DNA of 64,000 nucleotides from assembly GCA_020636435.1 (NCBI GenBank), contig JACJXX010000002.1, forward strand, positions 3,162,001 through 3,226,000. Reading direction: 5' to 3'. The position numbers were made by a program, and so were the translations under genes. The notes under the pieces are model-generated. The model was given only the letters and a program-made list of their open reading frames with translations. It was not told the DNA's origin and did not search any database. This document shows, one piece after another, positions 63,469-64,000 of the stretch (positions are counted from its first letter, which is position 1; each line of letters begins with the position of its first letter). The DNA is from Lewinellaceae bacterium (GTDB lineage Bacteria > Bacteroidota > Bacteroidia > Chitinophagales > Saprospiraceae).

Positions 63469-64000
63469 TCACCGGATAACCACCTTTCCGGCATAAGTAT
63501 AAAAAGGCGACTGCAATTCCACCACATACATGCCCGTTGGAATAGGCCGATTTATCGGTATTTCTATCACTTGCTTTCCTTTAAGCCACCCTTCCGCCAT
63601 TCTTTCTCCCCTTAGCCCATAGGCTACAAAATGTATAAGCGAGGAATAGTCGGAGGGGTCGAGGCCCTCCACCATCAGGTGGTTAATATCGCGCCCTGCA
63701 GGGTTGGGGGAAATGCGTAAAGGAAGGCTCTGCACGCTGGCATCCTCTATTCCAGTCACACCGATCGGCAGCTCCCGGCAAGCAGCCTGGTCGCAACCCA
63801 GTATGGTATCCTGAGCGAGCAGGCAAACGGTATATATGCCCGGTTGATCATAGGTGTGAAAGGGATTTTGAACACTGGAGGTGGCGCCGTCTCCAAACCC
63901 CCAGAGCCATCGGTGAACGGTGCCCGCAGTCTGGTCAAAAAACTGGGCCAGCAAACTGTCCTGTTCGTCGTATTCCACCCTGAAATCAGGTATAAAGCCG
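63469..64000 (-). CDS. PKD-domain T9SS cargo protein, N-terminal part outside the window
   Basis: The frame runs open to the right edge, so the GTG at 63978 is internal and only the C-terminal region is visible. A PKD domain (WLWGFGDGATSS, FHTYDQPGIYTVCL) is followed by LGCDQAACRELPIGV and a T9SS type A sorting domain: LRISPNPAGRD, IPTGMYVVEL and KVVIR at the end. The intact protein is probably a large surface or secreted protein with further domains upstream. Confidence 0.88.
   Translation of the reverse strand, partial: GFIPDFRVEYDEQDSLLAQFFDQTAGTVHRWLWGFGDGATSSVQNPFHTYDQPGIYTVCLLAQDTILGCDQAACRELPIGVTGIEDASVQSLPLRISPNPAGRDINHLMVEGLDPSDYSSLIHFVAYGLRGERMAEGWLKGKQVIEIPINRPIPTGMYVVELQSPFYTYAGKVVIR

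Overview
The window comes from a Bacteroidota chromosome, most likely a Saprospiria-type organism (inference). The evidence is a PorP/SprF protein, a PorE-like OmpA protein, two type IX secretion (T9SS) C-terminal sorting domains, many small lipoproteins, LytS/LytT signalling, DUF5777 and DUF6503 families, and promoters of the TTG-N19/20-TAnnTTTG type. Core genes are GC-rich, while several islands are clearly AT-richer.

Layout. 1-12.5 kb is housekeeping: a 5'-truncated glpD, a GH31 glucosidase, yidC, a class I aminotransferase, a DUF6503-like lipoprotein, a coiled-coil/HhH membrane protein, an OmpA-family lipoprotein and ffh. 12.5-20 kb holds a 68-69 bp tandem repeat, an M16 peptidase and two T9SS-type envelope genes, separated by nested palindromic MITE-like elements bounded by CTAG. 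20-30 kb has coaE, an AT-rich orphan lipoprotein, photolyase, a TPR lipoprotein, a GT39 glycosyltransferase, META and DUF3298 lipoproteins, a ferredoxin, an SDR and an AbiEii/DUF6922 toxin-antitoxin-like pair. 30.4-34 kb is a class II ribonucleotide reductase split by an intein placed immediately before the putative radical cysteine. 34-41 kb is an accessory block with tRNA-Val, three secreted or lipid-anchored proteins and a membrane-anchored caspase-like protease.

41.5-46 kb is a graveyard. tRNA-Pro(GGG) is followed by remnants of a McrC-like nuclease, a UvrD-like helicase, a DUF262 protein, an Rpn nuclease and a methylase-like tail. Next come intact tRNA-Ser(GCT) and tRNA-Pro(UGG) genes surrounded by degenerate copies whose anticodon arms are replaced by unrelated perfect hairpins. 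46-64 kb returns to ordinary genes: an alpha/beta hydrolase, a LytS/LytT pair, a VWA protein, a T9SS cargo, a Rieske-glutamate synthase fusion, a broken ATPase/nuclease, folA, a cytochrome c/YceI/DUF5777 cluster, a malic enzyme, a CusB-like metal-efflux adaptor and the end of a PKD/T9SS protein.

The most unusual items are the hairpin-substituted tRNA copies, the nested CTAG-targeted elements, the intein and the membrane caspase block. No CRISPR array, rRNA operon, complete insertion sequence or prophage was seen.
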